In this document: positions 11,975 through 23,895 of the stretch, one piece after another
Position numbering within the stretch: the stretch's first letter is position 1
Layout of the letters: the number at the start of each line of letters is the position of its first letter
Source: Siphonodentalium dalli
Lineage: Eukaryota; Mollusca; Scaphopoda; Gadilida; Siphonodentaliidae
Assembly: GCA_032622095.1 (NCBI GenBank)
Contig: CP136063.1
Span: 267,215,426 to 267,279,425 of the forward strand
DNA length: 64,000 bases
Reading direction: 5' to 3'
Translations under genes and position numbers: made by a program
The notes under the pieces: generated by a model
Told to the model about the DNA's origin: nothing
Database searches by the model: none
What the model saw: only the letters and a program-made list of their open reading frames with translations

Positions 11975-12056
11975 AGCTACAATCAACGGAAAAGTTACCC
12001 ATAATTCTTCTGTGGTTAAAGGAGTCGATTAATTAGGGCATTACTGTAGTTGCCTT

Positions 12057-12249
12057 AGAAAATGTTCAGATAATAAGTTTAAAAAAGACAGTTTGTTGAA
12101 CTTATTATCTGACCATTTGCCTCCAATAAATAAGACTCCTTCTGTACTTTTATTTTCTGTCGTCTGCTTAGTTTCGCTGAACATTCCTCCAGATGAATAA
12201 ATAGACAATTCAAATGTATACTTTTATAACTGAATGATTCCTTTAGACT
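12057..12249. mobile_element. TTAA family-3 MITE, minus copy, truncated
   Basis: Same internal hairpin (ATAATAAGTTTAAAAA / TTGAACTTATTAT) and GAATGATTC end; TTAA end lost. Confidence 0.5.
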
Positions 12250-12319
12250 GATGTCTCTTTCAACTGACACAATAAATGTACATGTAGGTTATAGCCACCA
12301 TGTGGGTTTCAAGTCAAAC

Positions 12320-12490
12320 TACAGTAACACCCTAAATAATCGATTCCTTAACCACAGCAGAATTATGGGTAACTTTCAGGATTTAGTCGTATTTCCGACT
12401 TGGCATCAAGTCATATTTCCGACTAAATCCTGAAAAGTTACCCATAATTCTGCTGTGGTTAAGGAGTCGATTATTTAGGGCATTGCTATA
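12320..12490. mobile_element. Pogo-like MITE with internal deletion
   Basis: Both ends present, centre GGCTTGTTGCC/TTTCCG segment lost, leaving 171 bp. Confidence 0.75.
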
Positions 12491-13358
12491 GCTTCTCTGG
12501 GCGGTATATTGGAAGTGTTGATAGACAGCCAAAGTAGGTAGTGAGACTTGATAGCAATGTCAGGAACCTAAAGTGTGGTGATAACCAATTTATCTTACTA
12601 TTCTTTTGACAGAATATTGAATAAAAAGATCATTGGCAGAGCTAGGAACTATGTCGTTTTGAGTCTGAAATAGCAAACTGCGCAGTTGACATTGTTGTTC
12701 GTCAATGCGTAGTATTTAACTACATCAATGATTCGCTATGTCAAAATAGGTCTGTTTGGATGAAAACATTGTTGTTTTCATAGAATTAAACTGATTTTAA
12801 AGTGTTTTTCACCATTATATATATACCACTGGAAATAGATCTATTTGAAATGACATGTCGGATGCCAATTTTCAATTTTCTTTTAATCCAATATTTAAAC
12901 AATCAAAATTTACATACAAACGCGCTGCCGCTGAATATAAAAGGCTCTGTCTAACATCAAAATATGCGCACATAGGGGCCGCAAGCCCCTCCGATGCCGC
13001 ATAAAGGCTCCCAAAGGAAGCCTGTTACAGCTGGTAATAACATAAAGAAGGAGACAACTGAGAGACAACTTTGCTACCTATCGATGGAATCTGATATTCT
13101 TAGTTGATATGGTCAAATACCACTCGATCAGCACAACAGAGTGTTCCCAGGATGTTGAGAGGGATTTTACAGCTCATGATTGGGTAATTGTGTGGTAAAA
13201 TTAATCAGGTGCATCTTGCTTCCTTGATTCACTGAGATTCCCCCAGAGGATATCGACAGGCTGTTTGAGCCACTACTTCATTAGGTAGTCTAGACCAGGA
13301 AGCAATTAGACATTCTCCGGGGTAGTATGATCAATCTGTAGCCTTATAACGGTACAAA
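12491..13358. other. No feature seen
   Basis: No recognisable repeat or frame. GGGGCCGCAAGCCCC near 12976 is a small hairpin. Confidence 0.5.
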
Positions 13359-13575
13359 TACAGTAATACCCTGAATAATTGACTCCTTAACCACAGCAGA
13401 ATTATGGGTAACTTTTCAGGATTTAGTCGGAAATATGGCTTGTTGCCATTCATCGGAAAGCTCTCAGTGAGAGCTTTCCGATGAATGGCAACAAGCCATA
13501 TTTCCGACTAAATCCTGAAAAATTACCCATAAGTCTGCTGTGGTTAAGGTGTCGATTATTTAGGGCATTACTGTA
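13359..13575. mobile_element. Pogo-like palindromic MITE, full copy
   Basis: 217 bp, arms of about 105 bp nearly identical; TACAGTAATACC to TACTGTA. Confidence 0.8.
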
Positions 13576-13884
13576 CAATCAATGGAAAAAAGCTTCCTGT
13601 GATTCCAGGACTCATGTCAGTCCTATCTTCTTTGCTATGATTGTGTTATATTTTAGCTGGCAGCAGCCAGACTTAATCTAGAAGATTGTGTTCCGGAAGT
13701 TGATAAAGACTTGTCACACATCTGGTAACCTTGTCGATAAGAAGAAATAATCGAATAATATCCATAGTAGGTATGGGTGGACAAAACTAGAAATATCGTA
13801 TATCGGTATCTCTTTCAAAATTGTCAATATTCAACACAAACAACTAAAATGAAGGCCTTAGTTGACCTTGTGAGTAAGTCAGAC

Positions 13885-13967
13885 TACAGTAATAACCTAA
13901 ATAATCGACTCCTTAACCACAGCAGAATTATGGGTAATTTTTCAGGATTTAGTCAGAAATATGGCCT
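13885..13967. mobile_element. Pogo-like MITE, left-arm fragment
   Basis: Left arm to AGTCAGAAATATGGCC, then unrelated sequence and a poly(C) tract at 13988-14013. Confidence 0.6.
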
Positions 13968-13987
13968 CAGTGACTTTATAAGGAAGG

Positions 13988-14013
13988 GTTACCCCCCCCC
14001 CCCCCCCCCCCCC
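13988..14013. repeat. Poly(C) tract
   Basis: About 26 consecutive C. Similar runs at 29573-29593, 33823-33847, 37761-37780 and, as poly(G), 40650-40669. Confidence 0.9.
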
Positions 14014-14092
14014 GCAATAAATAATAGACCATTACAATGTATATTTTTTTGTAAACAAATGGGAGAATCGATAGACATGTAAGACATGTAGT

Positions 14093-15175
14093 ACAAGAGA
14101 TTGCACCGGCAGTGCTGATATATACCCCAACGGTGGCAAATTTGAACCGACAAAGTATGGGTGAGATATCTGCTTGGACAGAATAAACCCCCCAACAGTT
14201 TCAAATAAACAAAGATAAATAACTGCAGAATGGAAAACAAGAACAAAACGATTGAACACACAATTGATTGCCATCATAATAGTGAACATCGATACCAAAT
14301 TCCATTGATATCTGTCAACCGGTGGTGGAGATACAGACAAAACACCAAAACTTCCAAATCTACAAAGATGAATAACTTAGAACGGAAAACCGAAACAAAA
14401 AACACTCAATTGATTGCCCTCATAGTAGTGAACAAACATACCAAATTTCATTGAGATTTGTCAACCTGTGGTGGAGGTAGCTGCTTGGACGGACATAAAA
14501 GAACATTTCCAGATAAACAAAGATGAATAACTCTAGAACGTAAAATCCAGAAAAACAATTGAACACTCTGTTGAATACCCTCATAGTAGTGAACATCCAC
14601 ATCCAATTTCATTGAGATTTGTATACCGGTGGTGGAGATATCTGCTTGGACAGACAAAAACCCACATTTCCAGATAAACAAAGATGAGTAAAACTATTGG
14701 AAAAAAAAACAATTGAACACACAATTGATAGCCCTCATAATAGTGAATATCCATACAAAATTTCATTCAGATTTATCAACCGGTGGTGGAGATATCTGCT
14801 CGGACGGACAAAAAAAAAATCTTTTCCAGATAAACAAAGATGAATAAATCTGGAGAAAACAAAAGTTAAATACCCTCATAGTAGTGAACATCCGTACCAA
14901 ATTTCATTCAGATCTGACAACCGCTGTTTGAGATATCTGCTCGGACGGACAAAAAAAAACATTTCCAGAGATGAATAACTCTAGAACGGGAAATCCCAAA
15001 AAAAGATTGTACACTATTAAAATTCCCATGCCAAATTTCATTCAGATCTGCATGACTACCAGTCTTTGAGATATCTGCCCGGATGGACGGATGAAAAAAA
15101 GGAGGGATAAATTTCCGGACGGACAGACGAGGTCAATCCAGTATACCTCCCACATTCTCTTTGAGAGTGGGGGGA
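14093..15175. mobile_element. Helentron-like (HINE) element 2
   Basis: Starts ACAAGAGATTGCACCGGC, then ATATACCCCAACGGTGG. Six or so units of about 150 bp carry CCAAATTTCATTCAGAT, GGTGGTGGAGATATCTGC, GGACGGACA and CCAGATAAACAAAGATGA. Ends near a decayed hairpin GTATACCTCCCAC / GAGAGTGGGGGG. No coding. Confidence 0.65.
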
Positions 15176-15429
15176 GAGTGGGCATATCTAAGGTACCTCA
15201 GACTGTATGAATACTCTACGGTACCTCTGACTGAAAATATTGTCCTTATATGCCTCCTTACCCTTGGTTCCGACTGATTCAAACAGATTCAAACCCAGAC
15301 CATGTCGAAGGTGTAGCTCAGAGGTCAGCCCACTAAACAAACTGAACTATATCCTCTGAAAGGAGTATACCGGTAGCAGAAAAATGGTTAAGAGAAAGGG
15401 AGAAAACAAGGGGTACGCATCTAAGATGC

Positions 15430-15655
15430 TTTTGTCGAGTTTTTTGGCAGTCGAACCAAACTTCTGCCAATAAGGTGCACAACTCCGAAAAAAAAGTCGG
15501 ACGGTGGTATATTATTGCAATAGACCTATATACCAAATGTCAAAGTTATAAGGCAATTCTTTATGTCCGCCCGCCTGCCACCCCGCCGCCCGCCCGCCCC
15601 GCCCGCCAACCGTCCGTCGTCAAACCATAAGTCGAGTTTTTGAAAAACTCGACTA
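15430..15655. repeat. Short element ending in a perfect hairpin
   Basis: TGTCGAGTTTTTTGGCAGTC at the left and GTCGAGTTTTTGAAAAACTC-GAC at the right (15632-15654), with CCCGCC-rich microsatellite between. Resembles the hairpin-tailed families but boundaries are uncertain. Confidence 0.4.
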
Positions 15656-15737
15656 AAAAGTGGAATAAGTGACATCTTTCTGGGAGAAGATACGGTATCT
15701 GCCATGTGTCCCAGGCCTGAGAATAAGGTGCCTGTCA

Positions 15738-16140
15738 GTTGCAGAATGAGGTCCCCAGAGGGATGCTATCCCACATAGCGGACAGGATAGTGGGCTAGCA
15801 TCACTAAATTCACCCACTGGGGACCTCATTCTGCTCAGGCCTCATCTTCTCTGGAAAGTTTCTTTATTATCAAATATCTATAGAAACTTCTTCACATAGA
15901 TTCTATTTTAGTTTAGTTTCTCTATACATGTATCTCCAAATTGGCAGAGGACACATTGCATAATCGAGGTTCACAATGGGTGTACATCACAATATTCACT
16001 TCATTCTGAGTCTATGTCACCCATAGCAGATGAAGCCATGCAGAATGAGGTCCCCAGAGGGTGAATTTGGTTATGATAGCCCACTATGTGGGATAGCGTC
16101 ACTAAATTTACCCTCTGGGGACCTCATTCTGCAAATGGCA
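15738..16140. repeat. Two decayed hAT-like palindromic MITEs
   Basis: Palindromes at 15738-15830 and 16037-16137 with GCAGAATGAGGTCCCCAGAG arms; linker between has TCTCCAAATTGGCAGAGGAC. Terminal CAAGCCTTG parts absent. Confidence 0.6.
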
Positions 16141-16272
16141 GTCACACTAAACTAAGGCTTGTGTCCCTCTAGGCTGGTCCCTGTTTGTGCATATCACATT
16201 TACATGATGAAGGAAATTAAAAGCAAACAAATCCAGAAGACTAAACAATCTTGCAGAGTTCCCTGTCAGCTG

Positions 16273-16423
16273 CAAGCCTTGAAATAGGGTGTCTGTCATT
16301 TGCAGAATGAGGTCCCCAGAGGGTGAATTTAGTGATGCTACCCCGCATAGTGGGCTAGCATCACCAAATTCACCCTCTGGGGACCTCATTCTGCAAATGA
16401 CAGACACCCTATTTCAAGGCTTG
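16273..16423. mobile_element. hAT-like palindromic MITE, complete, 8-bp duplication
   Basis: 151 bp from CAAGCCTTGAAATAGGGTGT to its complement, flanked by GTCAGCTG on both sides (16265-16272, 16424-16431). 8-bp duplication and C-A terminus fit hAT. Confidence 0.88.
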
Positions 16424-16659
16424 GTCAGCTGCTTCAGATGATGCTTTGATATCACTGCGAGTGCTTGCTCAATTAAATTGTGCAGAATCATGCAAAACAT
16501 GATAATTCTGTACAGATGCCCTGCTCCTTATCTCAAAGTTATTTTTCTTTGGGAAATAAATTCAAACAATTATGTTGTAGAGTTATAGTATGTTTCCCCT
16601 GCAAACTTTTAACCCATTAATGACTGGATATTCACAGCAAGCCTGGATATACCTACCGT

Positions 16660-16770
16660 AGTGTGTCTCACATTTGCAGAATGAGGTCCCCAGGGTTCAG
16701 GATGAATTTAGTGATGCTATCCCACTGAATAGCATCACCAAATTCACCCTCTGGGAACCTCATTCTGCTT
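16660..16770. repeat. hAT-like MITE, decayed
   Basis: Arms TTTGCAGAATGAGGTCCCCA and CTCTGGGAACCTCATTCTGC with small indels. Confidence 0.55.
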
Positions 16771-17414
16771 AGGTATCAACTGCTATGGGAGACCCAGGAT
16801 TGGATAGATCGAAGTTGTCCAGTTGAAGTTGGTGATGTTTACCCATTAATAAGGCTGAAGGGGTCACTCTCACCAAAAAAAGTGCTGAAGGGTACACAGG
16901 ATTTTAAAATGTGCTGAAGGGTACACAGGTTTTGAAATCTGGTTTTAAATGACATTTAGTATTCGTATCTGCCATGATTTCTGTTGGAGAATGATTGTTT
17001 GCGTTTCAATGAACATTGAAATGAACAGAAAACAGTTTGCGTTCCAATGAACATTGAAATGAACAGAAAACAAACTGCTAATTGGCATCAGACTTTCAGA
17101 AATACAGTTTTAGAAACGGTGTAAGTTCTGATCACAAACCCTGTGTACCCTTCAGCACTTTTTTTTGTGAGAGTGACCCCTTCAGCATTAATAAGGCACC
17201 CACACTTGAGCAATCAAGCTATGCAATCAATCGAGCTCGCAAGCTAATTTTAGCACACCCCATTATCCGTAAATCCATACATAAATAATTTTTAGCATGC
17301 ATGTTATTCCTGTAAGGTAATTTGAAAATCATCCTCGCCTCGCTGGAAATATTTTGTCCGAAATGTCTTTGTAATCTTTTTTCTTTGTAATCGACAACTA
17401 CATGTAGATCACAA
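16771..17414. other. No gene seen
   Basis: Contains a short local duplication (GAACATTGAAATGAACAGAA at about 17007 and 17048) and inverted GTGCTGAAGGGTACACAGG / CTGTGTACCCTTCAGCAC ends (about 16910 and 17138), suggesting a small foldback of some 300 bp. Confidence 0.45.
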
Positions 17415-17746
17415 TTTATCACATAATTTGGCCATAAAAGCAGTTTCATAATTATCGGTAATAGACAGGTTTAATATCAGCGCGTGCGATGACGTCACGG
17501 CGTTCTTCAAATCACTTGCGATCGCTGTAGTTTATGCTTGTTGTTTTCGATGAATATTTCGCGTTGCTTCGGGTTTATTTGATCATGTGATAAAAGGTAT
17601 CTCACACTCGTCCTATTTTATACGTAATTTATCAACCTCGTCCTCTAAATTCTATTTGAGCCTCGGTAAACCTCGGCTCAAATCGAATTTAGTGGACTCG
17701 GTTGATAAATTCCGTATAAAATAGAAACTCATGTGAGATCCTCTAT
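17415..17746 (+). repeat. 330-bp CRE-containing repeat, copy 1
   Basis: TTTATCACATAATTTGGCC to GAGATCCTCTAT, with GCGATGACGTCACGGCG (full TGACGTCA at 17490) and a foldback half TTTTATACGTAATTTATCA / TGATAAATTCCGTATAAAA. Copies at 57760-58090 and 62283-62613. Confidence 0.8.
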
Positions 17747-18046
17747 ATATGATCATAAGCAAATTCTTTTATTATTATTATGTTATTTGGTATGGATTCC
17801 CCATGTTTAATGTGAGGATTTATCCTGTTCCTTTTTTCACTGATCACAACATCCCTTTGATAAATATTGTCAATTCATTAAGTTCGCGATATACTAAATT
17901 TTCGTAACGAATCTTCAGTTTGTTCTCTGTAGAAAAAGTATTCAAATGTTCACTAGTAACAATTATTAAACATGATCAGATTGTGAATTGTTTGACATTA
18001 TGAGTTCTTGGATAGCATCAAGAAAGTTCCACTAAAATATATTAAA

Positions 18047-18536
18047 CTAGCCGATAAGCCCGACGTTGTCTGCGCTATTCAAAAACCAAATTTCAAGTCG
18101 ATAGCTCCACCCGTTTCCGAGATCTGGTCTGCGCATGCGCGAAGCTGGCGTCGCACGGGCTCGGCGACCCGATAAAATTCTTATCCGGGGCAAGATACAT
18201 TCACATAGCAAATTCAAGTCGATAGCTCCACCCGTTTCCGAGATCTCGTCTGCGCATGCGCGAAGCTGGCGTCGCATGGGCTCGGCGACCCGATAAAATT
18301 TGTATTCGGGGCAAGATACATTCACATACCAAATTTCAAGTCGATAGCTCCACCCGTTTCCGAGATCTCGTCTGCGCATGCGCTGCACGGGCGTCGCGCG
18401 GGCTCGCCAATATGACAACGACCACCGCCTTGTCAAACTACACACACGTACCAAGTTTCGTCCCGATCGTAGATTTTTATTAATGACAGACAGACAGACA
18501 AACAGACAGACAGAGGTCTTCAAAATATATATGAGA
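18047..18536 (-). mobile_element. Non-autonomous Helitron E, solitary
   Basis: Minus-strand flanks A/TCTCATATATATTTTGAAG and CTAG/T, exactly the A-T insertion site of Helitrons. Same family as A and C, with three internal units. The 3' hairpin has one mismatch (GCGCAGACAACGTCGGGC). Confidence 0.85.
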
Positions 18537-18716
18537 TAATGCACGGCTAAAATTTGTCATTGAATATTCCAAAATAGTGGTCCTCAGTGAAGAAAAAGTC
18601 GCTGAGCCTCTAGCTCGGGTACTATTCTTATCTCGGATCACTATCATGGATTAGTAAATCCAAGCCATGCAATATTTATGTAATAGCCATAATGCAGACT
18701 ATTCTATAAATAGAAT

Positions 18717-19050
18717 TAAAGTGATGTGAAACACTCTGGTATGGTGATAAAATGAAATGGAGAATAATCTTGCTCAAAGTATAGTTATTTATAGTTATTT
18801 TTACGATATTAATCCAAACTGACAACACATACCGCCATTCATAAATATTAATTAAATGTAATGACTCTCAGTGGCGAAATCATTTGCGTTAGTTTATCGC
18901 TGATAGTTACGTCCCAAATCGAGAAGTAAATATTTACAATTGAGCGTAGTTCACATGATGTTTTCTATGGAGTGGTATAGTCGATTTCTTTGAGATTTTC
19001 GGCGATGTTAGTAGAATACTACATTCCCCAAGTTGGCATAGCGCATGAGT
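18717..19050 (+). repeat. 335-bp interspersed repeat, copy 1
   Basis: AAAGTGATGTGAAACACTC to CCAAGTTGGCATAGCGC; about 85% like 35545-35872. Shared cores GCGTTAGTTTATCGCTGATA and TTACAATTGAGCGTAGTTCA. No frame. Confidence 0.72.
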
Positions 19051-19801
19051 ACTAACTTATCAGTTTCACACAGGAACAAGTAGGTTTAAGTAGGTTTTTT
19101 TGTGATGCTCAATAAAATAGATAATAATCAAAATAATATAAATATCAATTGGCATGCATTTCGTAATTTAACACAAAGAATGTATAAAAGCAAACTCTTT
19201 TCCTTTCGTTCGGCTTGTCATATCAGTTTACAGTGACAAATCAGATGGGAATAAAACGGGTACAGATGTAAATCTCTTATTGTTTTCGACCCGTCCACCA
19301 TGATGTTCCATGTTGTGGAAATGTAAAATATGCATCCAATGCTACTCAAAAACAAGGTTTTAATCAGAAGGAACCCCCACCAGAATCGGCAGTAATTTTC
19401 TCAATGGGTGTATCAAATTCCATTCCCTATCTCATAAATACTGTGCGCTTAAACTCCAGAATGAATAGGGACAGATACTCGCGTCACGGAATTTATACTA
19501 CTTGTGGCATGACGCGACTATTCACGGATGAAAAAGCTTCATTTGAGAATAATTGGAACCTATGCGAGATAGGTTATCTTAAAATGCATGGTGTGCGTGA
19601 AATTAAGTTAGAAATAAAATGGCTGTTATTTGTCATGAATGGGACCCGGCCGTGAAGTAATGTTATTAGGGTTAGCATCACCTTATTGATATCATGAGTG
19701 TAAATTGTTCTATCGCTAATATAATATGGTAACATTTTCACATATGGTAGGAACATTGAGACCCATATTACAGCTAAATCGGTCAATTCCACATGCTTCC
19801 A
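19051..19801. other. No feature seen
   Basis: No recognisable repeat; frames present are short and unsupported. Confidence 0.5.
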
Positions 19802-19809
19802 TTGAATAG

Positions 19810-20067
19810 CAAGCCTTGAAATAGGGTGTCTGTAATTTGCAGAATGAGGTCCCCAGAGGGTGAATTTAGTGATGCTACCCCGCATAGCGGGCTAGCATCA
19901 CCAAATTCACCCTCTGGTAACCTCATTCTGCTGAGGTGTACAGTAAGCAGAATGAGGTCCCCAGAGGGTGATTTGGTGATGCTAGCCCGCTATGCGGGGT
20001 AGCATCACTAAATTCACCCTCTGGGGACCTCATTCTGCAAATGACAGACACACTATTTCAAGGCTTG
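19810..20067. mobile_element. hAT-like MITE, double-length, 8-bp duplication
   Basis: 258 bp made of two palindromic units back to back, flanked by TTGAATAG (19802-19809 and 20068-20075). Same double form as 33948-34201 and 37305-37558. Confidence 0.88.
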
Positions 20068-20075
20068 TTGAATAG

Positions 20076-22092
20076 GGCAACCAGGATCTCTAAAAGGTTG
20101 ATTTCGATACCTTTGATCTATGAAGTAGTGATTAGGTCAATCTCGCCAGATAGGGATGTACTGTACCTCATGAACCATGTGATCTCTACCAAATGCCTGA
20201 TATCATCCCTTCTTATTTTAAAATTTCCTCTCATCGGCATATAAATATGAGGATGAGATGGAGAATCATGCTTGTCATCACCATGGGATACACACAAACA
20301 CTCAAAATGAGTTGCAATAATGTGCCAAGGTACAAAGTGATTTGAGGTAATAGGAAACATTTTGTTTATCATTAACTGTTCCTTTGTAGATTGGTTGACA
20401 AAGGAATTCTGATGATGATGACTTCATCAGGTTTGTTTAGAGAGTTAGCTAGAGAAAACAATGCAATATCATCACACAGGCCTCAATGTTAATGGAGACC
20501 CCTGAGCCAAAATGATTAGAAAGAAAGTCAGCTACTCGGAGAATGCATGTGAAAATCATCAAAATCCTACCTGTAGTTCATGTACTTGAAGAAGGCACAT
20601 GGTCTGCATATGGTGATACTATTGTACCCCATATTCAATTGAATCATCTTTAATTATTTACCTACACCTAAAATTGCTTCCGCTTTTCCCATAGCATTAT
20701 GACAGCCTTGCCCAGTGTGTTTTTGATGTCATAAACCTATGCCTAGTGTAACATGTCCAGGCCTTAATATTCCCCATAACTCACAGCGTTTACCGATGTC
20801 CCCAAATTATAGAAATGTCCCCAAATTAGAGGGCACATTTGACAAAATGTCACCGCAAAATCACCATTTTTATGACCTGTTTGTGTGTGTATATTGCTTC
20901 ATTTGACCACAACAAATCAACTTTCTAACTTTTTTTCAGGTTCACATATACATGTAGTTAGATTAAATTAAATTTTAATTGGAAATACCCATGATCAGTG
21001 TGTTGGTGAACTGCTTGGTGAACTTTCAAGCACCATACATCTATAAAATGGCTTTGTTGATGTCAAATGATCCAATATTCCCAATATTCAATAAATTGTG
21101 ATCTACAAAACTTGAAAATATAAGGGTACATGTAACATAACTTGCTGAATGCTGATATAAGCCCAAATTGCCAGCAAATGATATGGGGGCCATTGGTTCA
21201 TTTCTTTCACCTTTCATATGCTTCAGAACAACCAGATAGCCCCCATTTTACGTTTACTTTAAAAAGTACCCCCAATAGTCACAAGGGGGTACCCCCCCCC
21301 CCCTCACTCAAACCCATCACCTCTGTCCCCCAAAATGTCCCCAAATTAGCCTAATCTAAAGACATGCATGTCACAAATCTCCAAAATCTCCCCCCAAATA
21401 GACATGACATCATAATAGGCAAGGGATTAGTTGATTATTGGTGTTCCTTGGAGAAATATATTCTCATATCCTTCTTTTTATTATTATAAACTACCTTAGT
21501 ACTGAATGTGAGTGTAGATAGTGTGTCGGTTAGCACACATAAACAGTGCATCAAACTCGACACACATATCCTTATAAAAGGATAATACAGAACAAATGGG
21601 CGCTCCTACATGGCAGAGGAAATTTATGGTTACACCAAGATGTGCATCAATGACATCAAAGTGAGCACATACCAACATAAAGGCACCTAAAACAAATAAA
21701 ATCTTATCCCCCCCCCCCCAACAGAGTTACTCATATCATGTATTTCCATGGATTGGATTAAGCCCAAGAGGACAATCCATAATCATTCCTGAAACCGAAG
21801 GGTCCATAATGATCAGACATTCAAAAAGAATGCCTGGGGAGGATTCCATTCATTACACTGAGCTACAATATGGTAGGTAATTAAACTTGACTGGGCAATG
21901 AATGGAATGATCGGGCGTAAATAAGCTGGGTTATGCTCACTAGACCTACGGCCAAGGTGTAGTAACTACGTGCGTATTGTAATGTGATATGTCACTTTCC
22001 CCGTGAAGATCGGTTGTGAACTGAGAAAGCACAAGGAAAATATTTAAGTAATGTATGTAATTTTTTATAATTTGTCATGATTATATAATATA
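20076..22092. other. 2 kb without a recognised feature
   Basis: Short poly(C) runs at about 21292 and 21710 and repeated TGTCCCCAAATTA words near 20800-20830 and 21330. No frame with family resemblance. Confidence 0.5.
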
Positions 22093-22437
22093 CTAGCTGA
22101 TGTGGCCGACTTCGTCCGGGCTATTTAGGGATTTCTTTGTGATCGCCTCCGTCAAAAAAGAAAAAAACTATTGTTTGATCGGTCCAGAAACATGCCTAAA
22201 AATGTATTCTATCGGTCCAGAAACATGCCTATATGAGCATATATGAGCGAGGTCAAGGTCAAGGACATGGTCAAGGACATGGTCGCACGTGAAATTGGAC
22301 CCGCCCATATTGTTCCTGGGATCAAAGTAGGCCTACATACCAATTTGAGTCGGATTGGTCGAGCAGTTTTCGAGTCTATATAAACACACATATATACAGA
22401 CAGACAGACAGACAGAATTTCCAAAATATATAAGAGA
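22093..22437 (-). mobile_element. Non-autonomous Helitron F, solitary
   Basis: Minus-strand A/TCTCTTATATATTTTGG at the 5' end and GCCCGGACGAAGTCGGCC hairpin with CTAG/T at the 3' end. Same family as D; contains GGTCAAGGTCAAGG and a GACA microsatellite. Confidence 0.85.
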
Positions 22438-22475
22438 TAATTCAGATATATATAATTAAATTGGATGACAGTTAA

Positions 22476-22760
22476 AGGTATTCAATCTGATTCGATGGTC
22501 CCCAAATCATCAGATTCCAACGACAACAACATTTTTTGAAATGCCGCTTCAGTTATCAGAATTGAGTAATTGCCAAAAAATAATGCTAACCACAGTCAAC
22601 TATAGTATAAAATTGCCCAAAACATACTATTTATCAACATTTTGTTCAACGAAATTTTGCAGGTTTGTCAAATATCTGACACAAAAAGCCACTTGATTTA
22701 GAGTTGTCCATCTTCATCCGCAATTTAGTCCAAGACCATCTTTTTCGTTTTATATTGGTT
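22476..22760 (+). repeat. AGGTACTCAATCCGA element, partial copy
   Basis: AGGTATTCAATCTGATTCGA then GGTCCCCAAATCATCAGATT; matches 63478-63740 closely. Right end missing. Confidence 0.65.
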
Positions 22761-22984
22761 GACTGAATATAAACATACATGTAGGACTATACATGTATAG
22801 GCGTAATTGTCTATTTAGTGTCCAATGTTTCATAATATATGTAACTCATCAACATACGGTAACTCTCTTGTTTTCCCAGTGTATATGTTAAATTCAGAGT
22901 CATACTATTTTTTCCTCAGTAACTGCGCGAATTAAATACGAGTAAGGTAGTAAAGAAACGGTTAAATCAACTGAGCAATCTTCT

Positions 22985-23074
22985 CATCCCCCTCCTCTAA
23001 AGGGGGAGGGGCCTCCACTAAATGGGGAGGTGCCTCCTCTAAAGGGGGAGGAGCCTCGTCTAAAGGGGGAGGTG
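22985..23074. repeat. 26-bp self-complementary minisatellite
   Basis: Four units of CCTCCTCTAAAGGGGGAGGT-type, each able to pair with itself (CTCC...GGAG). 22761-22984 before it shows nothing else. Confidence 0.75.
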
Positions 23075-23151
23075 CAGTTGCAAATTCTGAATTGGATGAT
23101 GCACCCACCAATGGAGTCCTCCTAGTCATGTCCCAGCACATAGTTCAGTAC

Positions 23152-23539
23152 TTAACCCTTTCTATACTAAATGGATTCTCCCATTCAGTTATAAAAGTAT
23201 ACATTGGAATAGTCTATTATTCATCTGGAGAGTTTTTTTGAAAAAATAAGCAGACGATAGATAATACAAGTTCAAAAAGAGTCCTATTTATTGGAAGGAA
23301 ATTCATAATTGAGGTGCCCAATGGGTGAACATCATCAACTTCAACTGGGGAACTTCAATCTGATCGTAGGTCTGCCATAGCAGTTGAGGGCCTTAGCAGA
23401 ATGAGGTCCCCAGAGGGTGAATTTAGTGATGCTAGCCCGCTATGTGGGATAGCGTCACTAAATTCACCCTCTGGGGACCTCACTCTGCAAATGACAGACA
23501 CGCTATTTGCAGGCCTGTCGTCAATACATTAAGGGTTAA
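23152..23539. mobile_element. TTAA family-3 MITE, plus copy with nested hAT-like MITE
   Basis: TTAACCCTTTCTATACTAAA to TTAAGGGTTAA; 23384-23517 is a hAT-like palindrome inserted within. Confidence 0.62.
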
Positions 23540-23623
23540 ATAAAAATTACCAAGGAAAAAATGTAAGAGATCATACAATTATTTCCACAGAGTTGCTCAT
23601 TCTGAACAAGCCTGAGTTTAGTG

Positions 23624-23895
23624 CGCCTGTCGTTTGCAGAATGAGGTCCCCATAGGGTGTATTTGGTGATGCTATCTCGCAAATTAGCAGATGACATTGC
23701 ATAATGGAGGTTCCCAATGGGTGTACATCACAATATTGACCATTTGGGAACTTCAATCTGAGAATATGTTTCCCATAGCAGATGAAGCCATGCAGAATGA
23801 GGTTCCAAGAGGGTGAATTTGGTTATGCTAGCCTGGTATGCAGGATAGCGTCACATTTTCACCCTCTGGGGACCTCATTCTGCAAATCACTGGCA
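23624..23895. repeat. hAT-like MITE, diverged
   Basis: TTGCAGAATGAGGTCCCCAT and later GCAGAATGAGGTTCCAAGAG / CACCCTCTGGGGACCTCAT arms with the linker AATGGAGGTTCCCAATGGG. Confidence 0.5.

Noticed and set aside
14032-14766. Several overlapping minus frames with similar text
   Set aside because: They are translations of the 150-bp units of Helentron-like element 2.
15311-15360. tRNA-like A box (GTAGCTCAGAGGTCAGCCCA)
   Set aside because: No matching B box, no cloverleaf and no repeated copies; chance resemblance.
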